A DNA stretch of 64,000 bases, from NCBI RefSeq assembly GCF_008930665.1, contig NZ_PQMG01000004.1, positions 179,348 through 243,347 of the forward strand, given 5' to 3'. This DNA comes from Corynebacterium sp. 74A (GTDB lineage: Bacteria; Actinomycetota; Actinomycetes; Mycobacteriales; Mycobacteriaceae). Both the position numbers and the translations under genes were made by a program. This document shows, piece by piece, positions 48,154-57,857 of this stretch. The notes beneath the pieces are model-generated. The model worked only from the letters and a program-made list of their open reading frames with translations, had not been told where the DNA came from and did not search any database. Each line of letters opens with the position of its first letter. The stretch's first letter is position 1.

Positions 48154-50310
48154 CTAGAGCATGCAGCTCACACAACCCTGCACTTCGGTGCCGGTGAGCG
48201 CGGTTTGGCGTAGCCGGATGTAGTAGACCGTCTTGATCCCCTTGCGCCAAGCGTAGATCTGGGCGCGGTTGATATCGCGGGTGGTGGCGGTGTCCTTGAA
48301 GAACAGCGTGAGCGAGAGTCCCTGGTCCACGTACTTGGTGGCCACCGCGTAGGTATCGATGATCTTCTCGAAACCGACCTCGTAGGCGTCTTGGTAGTAG
48401 TCCAGGTTGTCATTGGTCATATACGGCGCCGGGTAGTAGACGCGACCAATCTTGCCTTCCTTGCGGATCTCCACCTTGGAAGCGATCGGGTGGATCGAGG
48501 AGGTGGAGTTGTTGATATACGAGATCGAGCCCGTCGGCGGCACCGCCTGCAGATAGCGGTTAAACATGCCGTAGGTGGCCACCGATTCCTTCAGCTCCGC
48601 CCACTCCTCTGCAGTAGGAGTGTGAATGGTGGAGTTGTCGAAGATCTCCTTCACCCGCTCGGTGCGGGGCGCGAACTCGGCCGGATCATAGCGGTCGAAG
48701 AACTCGCCGGTGGCGTAGTCGGAGGTTTCGAACTTGGTGAAGTGCTCGCCACGCTCCTTCGCGATCTGGTTGGAGGCCTTGATGCACTCGTACATCACCG
48801 CGGCGAAGTAGGCATTGGTGAAGTCCAGGGCCTCCTCGGAGCCATAGTGGATGTGCTCGCGGCCCAAAAAGCCGTGCAGGTTCATCTGACCGAGGCCGAT
48901 AGCGTGGGCGTTGTCATTGCCCTTACGGATCGACGGCACCGAGTCGATCGCGGTCTGCTCGGACACCGCCGTCAGCCCGCGGATGGCGGCCTCGATGGTG
49001 GCGGAGAAGTCCGGGGAGTCCATGGTCTTGGCGATATTCAACGAGCCCAAGTTGCAGGAAATATCCTCGCCGACGTGAGCATAGGACAGATCATCGTTGA
49101 ACTCCGAGGCGGTGGAGATCTGCAGGATCTCAGAGCACAGGTTCGAGTGGGTGATACGGCCCTCGATCGGGTTGGCCTCATTCACCGTGTCCTCGAACAT
49201 GATGTAGGGGTAGCCGGACTCAAACTGGATCTCGGCGAGCGTCTGGAAGAACTGGCGCGCGTTGATCTTGGTCTTGCGGATCCGGGGATCCTCCACCATC
49301 TCTGCGTAGTGCTCGCTGATGGGCACATCGGCAAAGGGCTTGCCGTAGACCCGCTCCACGTCATAGGGCGAGAAGAGGTACATGTCATCGTTCTTCTTCG
49401 CCAGCTCGAAGGTGATATCGGGGATCACCACACCGAGCGAGAGAGTTTTAATGCGGATCTTCTCATCCGCGTTCTCTCGCTTGGTGTCCAAAAAGCGCAT
49501 GATGTCCGGGTGGTGGGCGTGCAGGTACACGGCGCCGGCACCCTGCCGGGCACCCAGCTGGTTGGCATAGGAGAAGGAATCCTCCAGCAGCTTCATGACC
49601 GGCACCACGCCAGAGGACTGGTTTTCGATCTTCTTAATCGGCGCGCCCTGCTCGCGCAGGTTCGACAGCAGCAACGCCACGCCACCACCGCGCTTGGAGA
49701 GCTGCAGCGCGGAGTTAATGGCGCGGCCGATCGATTCCATGTTGTCTTCGATACGCAGCAGGAAGCAGGACACCGGCTCGCCGCGCTGGGCTTTACCGGA
49801 GTTGAGGAAGGTCGGGGTGGCGGGCTGGAAGCGGCCACCCATGATCTCATCCACCAGCATCTCTGCAAGACGCTCATCGCCATCGGCCAGCGTCAGTGCC
49901 ACCATGCACACGCGATCCTCGAAGCGCTCGAGATAGCGCCGCCCATCGAAGGTGGTGAGGGTGTAGCTGGTGTAGTACTTATAGGCCCCGAGGAAGGTCT
50001 CGAAGCGGAAGCGCTTCGCATAGGCCCGCTTGAACAGGGACTTCACAAAGGGGAAATCCCACTTATCCAGCACATGCTTCTCGTAGTAGTCATTGTCCAG
50101 CAGATAATCCAGCTTTTCCCGGAGGTTGTGGAAAAAGACGGTGTTCTGGTTGACGTGCTGCAGGAAGAACTGGTTAGCCGCCTCACGATCCTTATCGAAC
50201 TGGATCTTGCCTTCATCGTCGTACAGATTCAGCATCGCGTTGAGCGCGTGATAATCCAGCTGATCTGCCTTGCGCACCGGTTCGGCGACGTTCTTTCCCA
50301 TCTCGGCCAC
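48154..50310 (-). CDS. nrdE: Class Ib ribonucleoside-diphosphate reductase, alpha subunit
   Basis: Large subunit that reduces ribonucleoside diphosphates. It has 718 residues. Active-site cysteines are in [18 protein letters not shown] and [17 protein letters not shown], the radical-transfer Tyr pair region is at the C-terminal end, and [12 protein letters not shown] carries the shuttle CxxC. The GTG at 50310 has AAAGGAA 10 nt upstream; ATG 50301 is an alternative. nrdH and nrdI precede it, and nrdF is not in this window. Confidence 0.95.
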   Translation of the reverse strand: MAEMGKNVAEPVRKADQLDYHALNAMLNLYDDEGKIQFDKDREAANQFFLQHVNQNTVFFHNLREKLDYLLDNDYYEKHVLDKWDFPFVKSLFKRAYAKRFRFETFLGAYKYYTSYTLTTFDGRRYLERFEDRVCMVALTLADGDERLAEMLVDEIMGGRFQPATPTFLNSGKAQRGEPVSCFLLRIEDNMESIGRAINSALQLSKRGGGVALLLSNLREQGAPIKKIENQSSGVVPVMKLLEDSFSYANQLGARQGAGAVYLHAHHPDIMRFLDTKRENADEKIRIKTLSLGVVIPDITFELAKKNDDMYLFSPYDVERVYGKPFADVPISEHYAEMVEDPRIRKTKINARQFFQTLAEIQFESGYPYIMFEDTVNEANPIEGRITHSNLCSEILQISTASEFNDDLSYAHVGEDISCNLGSLNIAKTMDSPDFSATIEAAIRGLTAVSEQTAIDSVPSIRKGNDNAHAIGLGQMNLHGFLGREHIHYGSEEALDFTNAYFAAVMYECIKASNQIAKERGEHFTKFETSDYATGEFFDRYDPAEFAPRTERVKEIFDNSTIHTPTAEEWAELKESVATYGMFNRYLQAVPPTGSISYINNSTSSIHPIASKVEIRKEGKIGRVYYPAPYMTNDNLDYYQDAYEVGFEKIIDTYAVATKYVDQGLSLTLFFKDTATTRDINRAQIYAWRKGIKTVYYIRLRQTALTGTEVQGCVSCML

Positions 50311-50440
50311 AGTCGATCATTTCCTTTACATCTTGAAATTTCGGTTGTGCGCCCTGAGCGGCGCCAACCTGTGGTTGCTGTTGTTGTTTTTGTCTCTACG
50401 CGGTGACGGCTTCGGCTCTAGTCATCCTAGAGCACCGACT

Positions 50441-50899
50441 CTAGAAGCCGCTGGCATTCTCCGCGTGCTGGGATACCGGCCGCAGGCCAAGCTGTTCGGC
50501 GTTCTCCCTGAGCCCCTCTTGTACGAGGCGCACATCTTCATCAGTCCCCATGAGCTCGAAGCGATACACATAGGGCACATGGCATTTGGCGGCAATAACA
50601 TTCCCTGCCGTCCCAAAATCTGCTCCAAAGTTTGAGTTCCCGCCGGCGATCACAGCCCGAATAAGCGAGCGGTTGTGGTCATTGTTGAGAAAGCGAATTA
50701 CCTGCACGGGCACTGGTTTAGGCTCGCGGCCCATAATGGAGACCCCACCGCCATAGGTGGGACAGATCAACACATAAGGCTCATGCACGATGAGCGGCTC
50801 GTCATTTTTACGAAGCGGAATCCTGCGCGCGGGAAACCCGAGCTTATCGACGAATTTTTTCGTATTCCCCGTCGCGGAGGAAAAATACACTACAAGCAT
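50441..50899 (-). CDS. nrdI: Flavodoxin-like protein NrdI
   Basis: A 152-residue flavodoxin needed to oxidise the dimanganese centre of Nrd[20 protein letters not shown] is the FMN phosphate loop. It also shows LICPTYGGG and [18 protein letters not shown]. It sits between nrdH and nrdE. An 11-of-12 copy of GCTTATCGACGC (50842-50852) lies near its start, over codons 16-20 (coding strand). Confidence 0.93.
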   Translation of the reverse strand: MLVVYFSSATGNTKKFVDKLGFPARRIPLRKNDEPLIVHEPYVLICPTYGGGVSIMGREPKPVPVQVIRFLNNDHNRSLIRAVIAGGNSNFGADFGTAGNVIAAKCHVPYVYRFELMGTDEDVRLVQEGLRENAEQLGLRPVSQHAENASGF

Positions 50900-51009
50900 G
50901 ATGCGCCTGCCGAATCCTGGTATCTAGGTGGGCCAATAGAAACAGGACCACTCGTTCGTACTGTGTAACTACTACGAGTGGCCCTTTACTATCCGCAAGC
51001 GATAAGCGG

Positions 51010-51243
51010 CTAGGCAACCTGGGCGCTGAGCGTGCGAATGCGCTCAGGGCGGAAGCCCGACCAGTGCTCTCCATCAGCCACCACGACGGGCGCCTGAACG
51101 TAGCCGAGAGCCATCACATAATCGAGCGCCTCGCTGTCCATGCTGATGTCCACGAGCGAGTACTCCAGACCAGCACGGTCGAGAGCTTTCTTCGTGGCGT
51201 TGCACTGCATGCAGGCGGGCTTGGTGTAGAGGGTGATAGCCAT
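51010..51243 (-). CDS. nrdH: Glutaredoxin-like NrdH
   Basis: A 77-residue redoxin that hands electrons to NrdE. The redox motif CMQCNATKKAL (CxxC) is near the N-terminus, and the C-terminal GFRPERIRTL is typical. It is the first gene of nrdHIE and has AAGGAT near its ATG. Confidence 0.93.
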   Translation of the reverse strand: MAITLYTKPACMQCNATKKALDRAGLEYSLVDISMDSEALDYVMALGYVQAPVVVADGEHWSGFRPERIRTLSAQVA

Positions 51244-51643
51244 CGTCGGAGTAATCCTTATTGCTTGGGGAATGAATCGCAGTCAAAGGGGTGCTGCGGT
51301 GGTACGTGGTGTCACCAGCAAGTGAGGAGCTTGTGGTGAGCTGCTGAACTAGACACTATACGTAGTATCCATTTACCGCAAGAGCACAATATGTAGTAGT
51401 TACACGCTGGAAATTCCCAAGATGACATCCATGTAAGCACTACATCTGGCGAGAAGCGTTCGCCACCAAAAGCAATTCTGTCTTTACCCGTCTTGGGAGA
51501 ATGCTAAAACCGCAGGAGCGTCGTTATCGAATCGTTATATTCTGGGATCTATTCCCGCCCACCAACAAAAAACACCGCCCATCCTCACAAGGTAAGGACA
51601 GGCGGTGTGTCTAGGTAGGCTGACAAGCCAAGGACCTACAGGA
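51244..51643 (-). promoter_or_regulatory. nrdHIE promoter region with paired NrdR-type boxes
   Basis: The 400-bp gap holds two related 16-mers: ACACTATACGTAGTAT at 51353-51368 and GCACAATATGTAGTAG at 51384-51399. Their starts are 31 bp apart, about three helical turns, as in known NrdR operators (consensus ACACWATATATNGNGT). They lie about 110-155 bp upstream of nrdH. NrdR would repress the operon at high dATP/ATP. The far end of the gap holds the rpmJ terminator. Confidence 0.7.
51571..51608 (-). terminator. Terminator after rpmJ
   Basis: ACACCGCC/GGCGGTGT arms (51572-51579 with 51601-51608) with a T run on the minus strand right after the stem. It is 35 bp past the rpmJ stop. Confidence 0.75.
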
Positions 51644-51766
51644 TTAGCCCTGGCGAGCCTTGAAGCGGGGGTCCTTCTTGTTCAGGACGTATACCTTGCC
51701 ACGACGACGCACAACCTGGGCGCCCGGCTTGTTCTTCAGCGACCGAAGCGACTTGCGGACCTTCAT
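51644..51766 (-). CDS. rpmJ: 50S ribosomal protein L36, zinc-free paralogue
   Basis: A 40-residue basic protein ([17 protein letters not shown], then [21 protein letters not shown]). It lacks the Cys/His zinc ligands of the main L36, so it is the C-minus form which in other actinobacteria is used when zinc is low. AAAGGAGCG precedes the ATG. A strong terminator follows. The ordinary zinc-bearing L36 should be in a ribosomal operon elsewhere. Confidence 0.93.
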   Translation of the reverse strand: MKVRKSLRSLKNKPGAQVVRRRGKVYVLNKKDPRFKARQG

Positions 51767-51948
51767 CGGGCGCTCCTTTCTATTAGCGCTTATAAGTTCT
51801 AAGGGTCACCCACCGTGGGCGCCCTGCCGAACCGCGACGTGAGTGCAGAGCATTCACGGGGTTCAATGACACGAACGATTATCATAGACCACCGGCGCAC
51901 CATTGTACAAAATGCCGCCGACTACGGTACGAGACTACTATCGGCCGC

Positions 51949-52776
51949 ATGCAGACACTCCAAGCTCAGATCATCGACCACCTCGACGTCCACCCCACCA
52001 TAGACCCCGCCGCAGAGCTCACCCGCCGCGTGGATTTTCTCTGCGACTACCTAGCGGCCACTGGGCTAGCCGGCTTCGTGCTTGGTATCTCCGGCGGACA
52101 GGATTCCACACTGGCGGGCAAGCTCGCCCAACTTGCCGTGGAGAAGCGCCGCGCCGCCGGCCATGAGGCAGAGTTTTATGCCGTGCGCCTGCCTTATGAC
52201 CGACAAGCAGACGAGGCAGATGTGGATGTGGCCATGCGCTTCATCCGCCCCGACCACGAGCTGCGCATCAATATTAAGCCCGCCACCGACATGGTGGAGG
52301 ACGGCGTGGCCCAAGCCCTTGAGCAGACCAGCATGAGCGATTTTCATCGCGGCAATGTCAAGGCCCGCGAACGCATGGTGATGCACTACGCCATCGCCGG
52401 CGAGCGCAACCTGCTGGTCGTAGGCACGGATCACGCGGCAGAAAATGTCACCGGATTCTTCACCAAGTTCGGCGATGGTGCCGCCGATCTGCTCCCACTC
52501 TGGGGACTGAATAAGCGCCAAGGCGCCGCCCTGCTCGCCGAACTAGGCGCCCCCGAGAGCACCTGGACTAAGGTGCCCACCGCCGACCTCGAAGATGATC
52601 GCCCGCTACTCGCAGATGAGGACGCACTAGGGGTGCGCTATAGCGATATCGACGACTACCTCGAGGGCAAGACTATTGCTGATGCCGCCCGTGAACGCAT
52701 CGAGCGGCTGTGGCAGCGCGGCCGCCACAAGCGGGCGCTGCCCGCCACCTATGCAGATAGTTGGTGGCGCAGCTAG
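51949..52776 (+). CDS. nadE: Ammonia-dependent NAD synthetase
   Basis: Makes NAD from deamido-NAD, ATP and ammonia. It has 275 residues, so it lacks the glutaminase half of the long form. The ATP-pyrophosphatase P-loop is [19 protein letters not shown], and [27 protein letters not shown] is the NAD-site segment. TACTAT (51936-51941) ends 7 nt before the ATG, so the transcript is probably leaderless. Confidence 0.95.
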   Translation: MQTLQAQIIDHLDVHPTIDPAAELTRRVDFLCDYLAATGLAGFVLGISGGQDSTLAGKLAQLAVEKRRAAGHEAEFYAVRLPYDRQADEADVDVAMRFIRPDHELRINIKPATDMVEDGVAQALEQTSMSDFHRGNVKARERMVMHYAIAGERNLLVVGTDHAAENVTGFFTKFGDGAADLLPLWGLNKRQGAALLAELGAPESTWTKVPTADLEDDRPLLADEDALGVRYSDIDDYLEGKTIADAARERIERLWQRGRHKRALPATYADSWWRS

Positions 52777-52794
52777 TCTCGCTTCACCCCTAGG

Positions 52795-53214
52795 CTAGTA
52801 GCGTTCCGGCTCCTCACCGAGCCGGAACGCACGGCCGTTGAGCTGCTGCGGGGTAATACGTACAAAGTTGTACTTCAGCGTCGGCAGCCACGGCTTCAGG
52901 TTCAACCCCTCGGCATAGTCGATGTCCTCCTGGCGGTCGAGCACCTCGGCGGTGCCTTGGATCACCACGGACCAGGCGCGCTCCTCGGTGAAGTAGTCCA
53001 CCTCAAAGAGCACATCGGGATTGACGAAGAGCGAGAAGAGCTTGTTGCCTTGCGCGGTGCGAATATAGATACAGCCATCGTCCACCACATAGTTCACGGG
53101 GAAGATGTCCATCTCATCCTTGCGGCGCACCACCACACGGCCCAATTGCTGGGTACCCAGCTTCTCTAGGCACGCGCCCTCATTAAGAATCTTTACAACA
53201 TCATTGTCAGCCAT
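52795..53214 (-). CDS. Pyridoxamine 5'-phosphate oxidase family protein
   Basis: A 139-residue split beta-barrel flavin/F420-type protein: ACLEKLGTQQLGRVVVRRKDEMDIFPVNYVVDDG, then a nitroreductase-like core GNKLFSLFVNPDVLFEVDYF. The substrate is unknown. GACAAT ends 6 nt before the ATG at 53214, a leaderless pattern. The last codons form a 10-bp hairpin (52801-52810 with 52821-52830) that may also end nadE transcripts. Confidence 0.75.
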   Translation of the reverse strand: MADNDVVKILNEGACLEKLGTQQLGRVVVRRKDEMDIFPVNYVVDDGCIYIRTAQGNKLFSLFVNPDVLFEVDYFTEERAWSVVIQGTAEVLDRQEDIDYAEGLNLKPWLPTLKYNFVRITPQQLNGRAFRLGEEPERY

Positions 53215-53580
53215 AGGCCCATTGTCCCACTCCCAGCCAGCACTGGTGGGCGAGCCAGCTCACACGTGGGCTTCCCACATCGCCGTCCCCCACAGCATCA
53301 AACCACAGAACGCCCCACATACACGCCCCCAGCTGCGGCAATGCGCTGCCCCTCCACTAAGCACACGCCCCACCCATCTACTCCAGCGACTGTGAGGAAA
53401 TTCACCGAACAAAACGATTCAACCACCATTTTGGGGTAGTTCCGGCGAGTCGAAAGCGTGGCGGAGATGGCGTCGATAAGCGCTCTCTGCGCTGTAGCGT
53501 GTTAGAAGAACGGCCACATTCATGGAAAGATGGGGCGCACGTTACCTGACCTTACATATATCCCTAAGGGGCAACACACC
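53215..53580. other. Intergenic region without a recognised gene
   Basis: 366 bp between the divergent genes at 53214 and 53581. It holds one exact reverse-strand copy of the GCTTATCGACGCC motif (53469-53481). No convincing small gene or RNA is seen. Confidence 0.5.
53469..53481 (-). repeat. Dispersed motif GCTTATCGACGCC
   Basis: Exact 13-bp intergenic copy on the minus strand. Confidence 0.5.
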
Positions 53581-54849
53581 ATGAAAGAGAGCATGGCAAT
53601 CGCCATGGCCTTTGTCGGACTACTCGTGGGGGCGGGCTTCGCCACCGGCAAGGAGATGATGCAATACTTTGTCTCCTTTGGCACCGGAACCGGAATCTGG
53701 GCACTCGTGCTCACCGGCGTCATCCTCATAGTAGTGAGCGCCGTCATCCTCCAGATCGGCAGTTTCTTCCTCGCCGATGAACACAGCGCCGTATTTAAAA
53801 ATGTGGCCCACCCGCGAGTCTCGTGGATTTTGGATGTCGCCGTATCCATCACCATGGCCACTATGGGCATGATGATGCTCGCCGGCGCAGGCTCCACCTT
53901 CGAGCAGTCTTTCGGCGTGCCCTCTTGGTTGGGCTCGTTGATCATGGCGGTGATCGTTTACTTTGTCTGCTTCCTTAATCCTGTGCGCGTCTCCAGCGTG
54001 ATTGGCGCTGTCACCCCGTTGATGGTCGTGGCCATCGTCGCGCTGTTCATCTACACCATCGTCAATATCCCTGAGGGGTTCTCCGTCGAGGCCGCCAATG
54101 AGATCGCACTCAATGAGCCCACTCCCGTGAAGCCGTGGTGGTGGTCGGCCATGAACTACGCCGGCATGTCCCTGATTTGCGCGGTGGGTATGTCGCTAGT
54201 GATCGGCGGCTCCTACACCAAGCTCAAAGCCGTAGCCGTCGGCGGCATGCTGGGCGGACTCATCCTTACCGTCATCTTGGTGCTGGAAACCGTCGTGTTG
54301 TTCTTCAATGTGGACACTGCTGCCGGCAAGGACATTCCGATGGCGGCGATCGTCACCAACATTCACCCCGTGGCCGGCTATGGCTTGTCGCTGCTGATTC
54401 TGGTGATGATCTTCAACACCGCCCTCGGCGATGTCTATGCCTTCTCCCGCCGCATACAGGTGGCCACCCCCACCCCGCAGTGGGTGAACCTGCTGGTGAT
54501 TCTGGGTATCAGCTGGGCGATCAGCCTCATCGGCTTCGGCCCGCTCATCCAGATCATCTTCCCGATCTTGGGCTATATCGGCATGGTGATCGGCGTGATC
54601 TTCGTGATCTGGCGCATCCGCTGGTCGCACCTCATCACTGGTGAGAAGCAGCGCCGCCACCGCATTCGCCAGCTCACCCGTGCGTATATCAACCCGAAAA
54701 CCTATGATGATCACTCCCTCGAGCTCAACCACGAGCTCGACCGCTCCAAGGCCGATAACGAGAAGCTACTCGCTACCGTGGCCGATGAGGAGCGCACCGA
54801 GATCGAGGACGAGGACGATAGCGCCGAGCAGCAGGACTCTAAGGCTTAA
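53581..54849 (+). CDS. YkvI-like membrane transporter
   Basis: A 422-residue integral membrane protein with about ten transmembrane helices: AIAMAFVGLLVGAGFATGKEMMQYFVSFG, WALVLTGVILIVVSAVILQI, then SWILDVAVSITMATMGMMMLAGAGSTF. This layout fits the YkvI family, of the amino acid/APC-like fold, with unknown substrate. The C-terminal 60 residues are charged and cytosolic. ATG 53581 has AAGGGG upstream. Its TAA shares TTAA with the stop of the convergent gene. Confidence 0.8.
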   Translation: MKESMAIAMAFVGLLVGAGFATGKEMMQYFVSFGTGTGIWALVLTGVILIVVSAVILQIGSFFLADEHSAVFKNVAHPRVSWILDVAVSITMATMGMMMLAGAGSTFEQSFGVPSWLGSLIMAVIVYFVCFLNPVRVSSVIGAVTPLMVVAIVALFIYTIVNIPEGFSVEAANEIALNEPTPVKPWWWSAMNYAGMSLICAVGMSLVIGGSYTKLKAVAVGGMLGGLILTVILVLETVVLFFNVDTAAGKDIPMAAIVTNIHPVAGYGLSLLILVMIFNTALGDVYAFSRRIQVATPTPQWVNLLVILGISWAISLIGFGPLIQIIFPILGYIGMVIGVIFVIWRIRWSHLITGEKQRRHRIRQLTRAYINPKTYDDHSLELNHELDRSKADNEKLLATVADEERTEIEDEDDSAEQQDSKA

Positions 54850-55181
54850 CGACGCAGCGCTCGCGGGTGATACACCGCCACGCTGGCTGCGAGCACACAC
54901 AAGGTTCCCGCAGCCAGCGCCCACACCACGTGGGCCACGCGGGCCGCGTTCCCCTCAACAACAAGGCCTAATCCAAGGCCAGCTAGTGCTACGAGAGCCA
55001 CCATCGTGTAGCCGCTGAGCATGCCTCGCGCCACACGCAGGTGAGCCACCGCCCACGCCCCGCAAAGCGCGGAGCTACCCGCGGCCACCGCCGCGACAAG
55101 CGCTCCCCCGCCGGTGCTAAACACCGTGATTATTCCGGTGAGGAGCACCCCGAGGGCCGTGGCGAGCGGTATCCAGTGCAT
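54846..55181 (-). CDS. Small membrane protein of unknown function
   Basis: A 111-residue protein with four hydrophobic segments: WIPLATALGVLLTGIITVFS, LVAAVAAGSSALCGAWAVAH, YTMVALVALAGLGLGLVVEG and HVVWALAAGTLCVLAASVAVY. The ATG at 55181 (MHWIPL) begins at the first helix. It lies 56 bp downstream of a TetR gene on the same strand, so it may be a target or partner of that regulator. Confidence 0.65.
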   Translation of the reverse strand: MHWIPLATALGVLLTGIITVFSTGGGALVAAVAAGSSALCGAWAVAHLRVARGMLSGYTMVALVALAGLGLGLVVEGNAARVAHVVWALAAGTLCVLAASVAVYHPRALRR

Positions 55182-55237
55182 AGCGGCCTCCTTCCCAGCC
55201 CGTCTCCCCACATGGGGTGGCGGGCTGTGTTGTGTGT

Positions 55238-55807
55238 TTATTGGGCCAGCGAGCGCAACCCCTCGAGATACACACGCGCAAACCATTCCTGTTGATCATC
55301 CACCAGCTGCCGCCCCACGGCGGGCAGCTCACGAGAGATCATGCCGATGCCCACGGCGAAGCGGATGGGAGTGACATCCGCGGGAATGAAGCGGTGCCGC
55401 CGCGCCTTATCTAATAGCCCAGCAAAGACCTCGCTGATTGCCGTGCGCCGCTGCTCCACGATTTCGGCCAGGAGGTTCTCGTCATACGCAAAGCGCGAAA
55501 TCTGCTCCGCCAGCGGGGTGATCCCCAACCGCACCAGCTCGAGGATGACATCATTCCAGTTCTGCCACGGATCCTCGTCCCAGCTATGTTCGTGGGCCCG
55601 CACAATATCGTGCGCCTGTGCGGTGACGCGCTCGGTGACGGCATTAACGAGGACCCGCCGATCTGGGAAATTGCGGTGCACCGTGGCCACCCCCACATCG
55701 GCTTCGGTGGCGATTCGCCGAAAAGACACGTCAATACCCTCCTCTTGGAAGAGGGTTTGGGCCGCCATCACAATGGCTTCACGGTTCGCTTGGGCATCTG
55801 CTCGCAT
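55238..55807 (-). CDS. TetR-family transcriptional regulator
   Basis: A 189-residue repressor. The HTH is at residues about 8-52 (REAIVMAAQTLFQEEGIDVS, FRRIATEADVGVATVHRNF), followed by PDRRVLVNAVTERVTAQ. The C-terminal domain binds an unknown ligand. A membrane protein gene follows on the same strand. The regulator probably controls itself and that gene; no operator was checked. Confidence 0.88.
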   Translation of the reverse strand: MRADAQANREAIVMAAQTLFQEEGIDVSFRRIATEADVGVATVHRNFPDRRVLVNAVTERVTAQAHDIVRAHEHSWDEDPWQNWNDVILELVRLGITPLAEQISRFAYDENLLAEIVEQRRTAISEVFAGLLDKARRHRFIPADVTPIRFAVGIGMISRELPAVGRQLVDDQQEWFARVYLEGLRSLAQ

Positions 55808-56477
55808 GAGGGGCTCGCTTTCTTCTCCTCGGACTCCACAGCTAGTCGTGGATCTTCAGCATCCACTGCGGCCATGTATGTCCGACTCTAGGACCAGATA
55901 ATTAACGCTGGGCCATCCGTGGCTAGCCGATAGCCCCACCCTGAGAATCTGGACGCACGCACTTATCCTCCATCATTCACCATAGAAGCCCAAAAAGAGA
56001 GCCTCGCACACGGCACGCTGGGGACTCGGCTCTGTGCTCGCTGTGTTCTCGGTGTTGGTGGGGCGTGGGCTAGTGGTGCGGGCGGGGTTCGGGCCGGCGG
56101 GGTGCGCACAACTACGCGCGGTGCACATAAGGGCGATGGAGGGGCCAGAAAACATGCGCCCACATACCCGTGGTGTTCGATGAAATACTAGCGCTGAACT
56201 GGGATGTTCGACGCGTTCGACAAACGGTGTCCAGGCCGCATGTTTGTATCACTCTTAACAGCAGTGAAGAGAAGAAAGAGAACCCTATAGTCGAATATCC
56301 CTGAATTTTACGCGGTGCCAAACAATTCCCCGCTGATCGCCTCCCCTTATTCATTCCTCCTGCGATCAGCACCCCCATTCTCGCCACCGGTGTCGCTATG
56401 CACCGTCTACCTCATCGACACACGGTGTCACCCTCCGGCCTCTAGGCCACTGATCTACGAAAGGTAGTGCACAGACC
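55808..56477. other. Long intergenic region, no recognised gene
   Basis: 670 bp between the TetR and Ltp-domain genes, which diverge. The stretch 56000-56110 is G/T-rich and could hold a remnant, but only short, poorly supported frames exist. A GAAGAGAAGAAAGAGAA purine run is near 56265. No tRNA, riboswitch or repeat pattern was recognised. Confidence 0.4.
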
Positions 56478-57227
56478 GTGACCAACCAGTTCCCTCACAA
56501 CGGGCAGGAGCCCCAGAACGGAAATACTCCCCAAGGCGGGCAGCCGCAGTATGGCGAGTTCCCGCAGAATGGCCAGCCGGGGCAGCCTTATGCGGGGCAG
56601 CCCTACCAGGGCCAGCCGCAGCAGGGGCAGCCGCCCTTCCCGCCGCAGCAGCCGCAGAAAAAGAAGAAGGGATGCCTGTTCTGGGGCGGGATCGTCGCTG
56701 CGGTGTTCATCCTCCTTGGCGCCTGCTCCGCCATGTTCTCCGATGGCGATAGCAACACCACTGCAGATTCCTCGACGTCCAGCTCCGCGGCGGAAGAAAG
56801 CTCGCAGGAGGAGACGGCCACCGAGGCTGCAGCGGACGATCAAGCCCCCGCGGAGGCGGCACCCGCCGCGCCGCCAGCGGAGCAGCCCGCGGCTGAGGAC
56901 AACTCCGCAGAGCAGGAGGTGCCGCGGGAGTACAAGAACGCCCTGAAGAAGGCTGAGCTCTACTACTCCATGCAGCACATGTCGAAGGCCGGCATCTACG
57001 ACCAGCTCACCTCCGAATATGGAGAGAACTTCCCGCCCGAGGCAGCTCAGTGGGCCGTGGATAATCTCGACGCAGACTACAACCAGGCTGCGCTGAAGAA
57101 GGCTGAGGTGTACTACACCGACATGGCCATGTCCCGCGACCAGGTGTATGAGCAGCTCATCAGCGAGTACGGCGAGAAGTTCACCCCCGAGCAGGCCCAG
57201 TACGCCGTGGATAACCTGCAGGATTAA
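56478..57227 (+). CDS. Membrane-anchored protein with two Ltp-type (superinfection-exclusion) domains
   Basis: A 249-residue protein. Residues 1-62 are Gln/Pro/Gly-rich, then a Lys stretch (QKKKKG) and one transmembrane helix (CLFWGGIVAAVFILLGACSAMF) that also ends near a Cys. A Ser/Glu/Ala-rich spacer follows, then two tandem 45-50 residue HTH-like domains (ALKKAELYYSMQHMSKAGIY ... AAQWAVDNL and ALKKAEVYYTDMAMSRDQVY ... AQYAVDNL). These domains are the surface part of Ltp proteins, of which one from a Streptococcus phage blocks DNA entry of other phages. The GTG at 56478 has AAAGG upstream. Confidence 0.8.
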   Translation: MTNQFPHNGQEPQNGNTPQGGQPQYGEFPQNGQPGQPYAGQPYQGQPQQGQPPFPPQQPQKKKKGCLFWGGIVAAVFILLGACSAMFSDGDSNTTADSSTSSSAAEESSQEETATEAAADDQAPAEAAPAAPPAEQPAAEDNSAEQEVPREYKNALKKAELYYSMQHMSKAGIYDQLTSEYGENFPPEAAQWAVDNLDADYNQAALKKAEVYYTDMAMSRDQVYEQLISEYGEKFTPEQAQYAVDNLQD

Positions 57228-57234
57228 CAGGACT

Positions 57235-57253
57235 AGCAGCACCCCGTGCTGCT
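57235..57253 (+). terminator. Hairpin after the Ltp-domain gene
   Basis: AGCAGCAC/GTGCTGCT (57235-57242 with 57246-57253), 3-nt loop, 8 bp after the stop. A second 10-bp stem (57264-57273 with 57291-57300) follows. No T run. Confidence 0.5.
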
Positions 57254-57540
57254 CGGTCTCTGTGCAGCGGCGACGCCCCTGATCGGCCTCTCGCCGCTGC
57301 TCCTCCCGTCGCCGTTAGCTGCCAAATGCAGCGTGTCGCCAGCGTTGGTGGAGCCGCTCGCAGCCCCCATGACCTCGGCGTGAGCGGGGTTGAACACGGA
57401 CTGGCGACCGTCTGGCACGCCTTCTCTGGGGTGTAATCGGTTGAATCGCTAGCCATGACTCCCGCTGGGAATCGACCCCAGCATCACCCACCTAGGAAGC
57501 CACCACCACTAGTCAGTGCAGCTAAGCACCTGAGAACACG

Positions 57541-57574
57541 AAAAAACCCTGCTCCCAAAAGGGAACAGGGTTTT
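57541..57574 (-). terminator. Terminator of tRNA-Ala
   Basis: CCCTGTTCCC and GGGAGCAGGG arms (one G-U pair) with a TTTT loop and a TTTTTT tail on the minus strand. It is 9 bp beyond the tRNA 3' end. Confidence 0.8.
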
Positions 57575-57583
57575 CGTATCAAG

Positions 57584-57656
57584 TGGAGCTAACGGGATTC
57601 GAACCCGTGACCCCCACACTGCCAGTGTGGTGCGCTACCAGCTGCGCCATAGCCCC
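57584..57656 (-). tRNA. tRNA-Ala (anticodon GGC)
   Basis: 73 nt. Acceptor arms are GGGGCTA and TAGCTCC with discriminator A, the anticodon loop is CTGGCAG (anticodon GGC) in a CCACA/TGTGG stem, and the T loop is GGTTCGAATCC. The 3' CCA is not encoded. Confidence 0.97.
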
Positions 57657-57797
57657 TTGGACGCTCTATAACTTACACAGCCCCGTTCATCTTAAGCAAA
57701 TCAGCTGTTCAGGACCTGTTTTCCGGAAGCCTCCAGAAGCCGTCAGAAGCCTCCAAGCCCCAGAGCCCCACGCCCCTGCTCGGACACTACAACGCAC

Positions 57798-57825
57798 CAA
57801 GGCGGCACATCACTGTGCCGCCTTG
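57798..57825 (-). terminator. Hairpin after the DsbA-like gene
   Basis: Perfect 11-bp stem (57798-57808 with 57815-57825) with a 6-nt loop, 33 bp past the stop of the minus-strand DsbA-like gene. No T run. Confidence 0.55.
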
Positions 57826-57857
57826 CCTACTAAGGGTGCTGCTGAAGCCTCGGGCTA

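Noticed and set aside
48391..50406. A 671-codon frame antisense to nrdE
   Set aside because: Mirror frame of a highly biased gene; no recognised motif.
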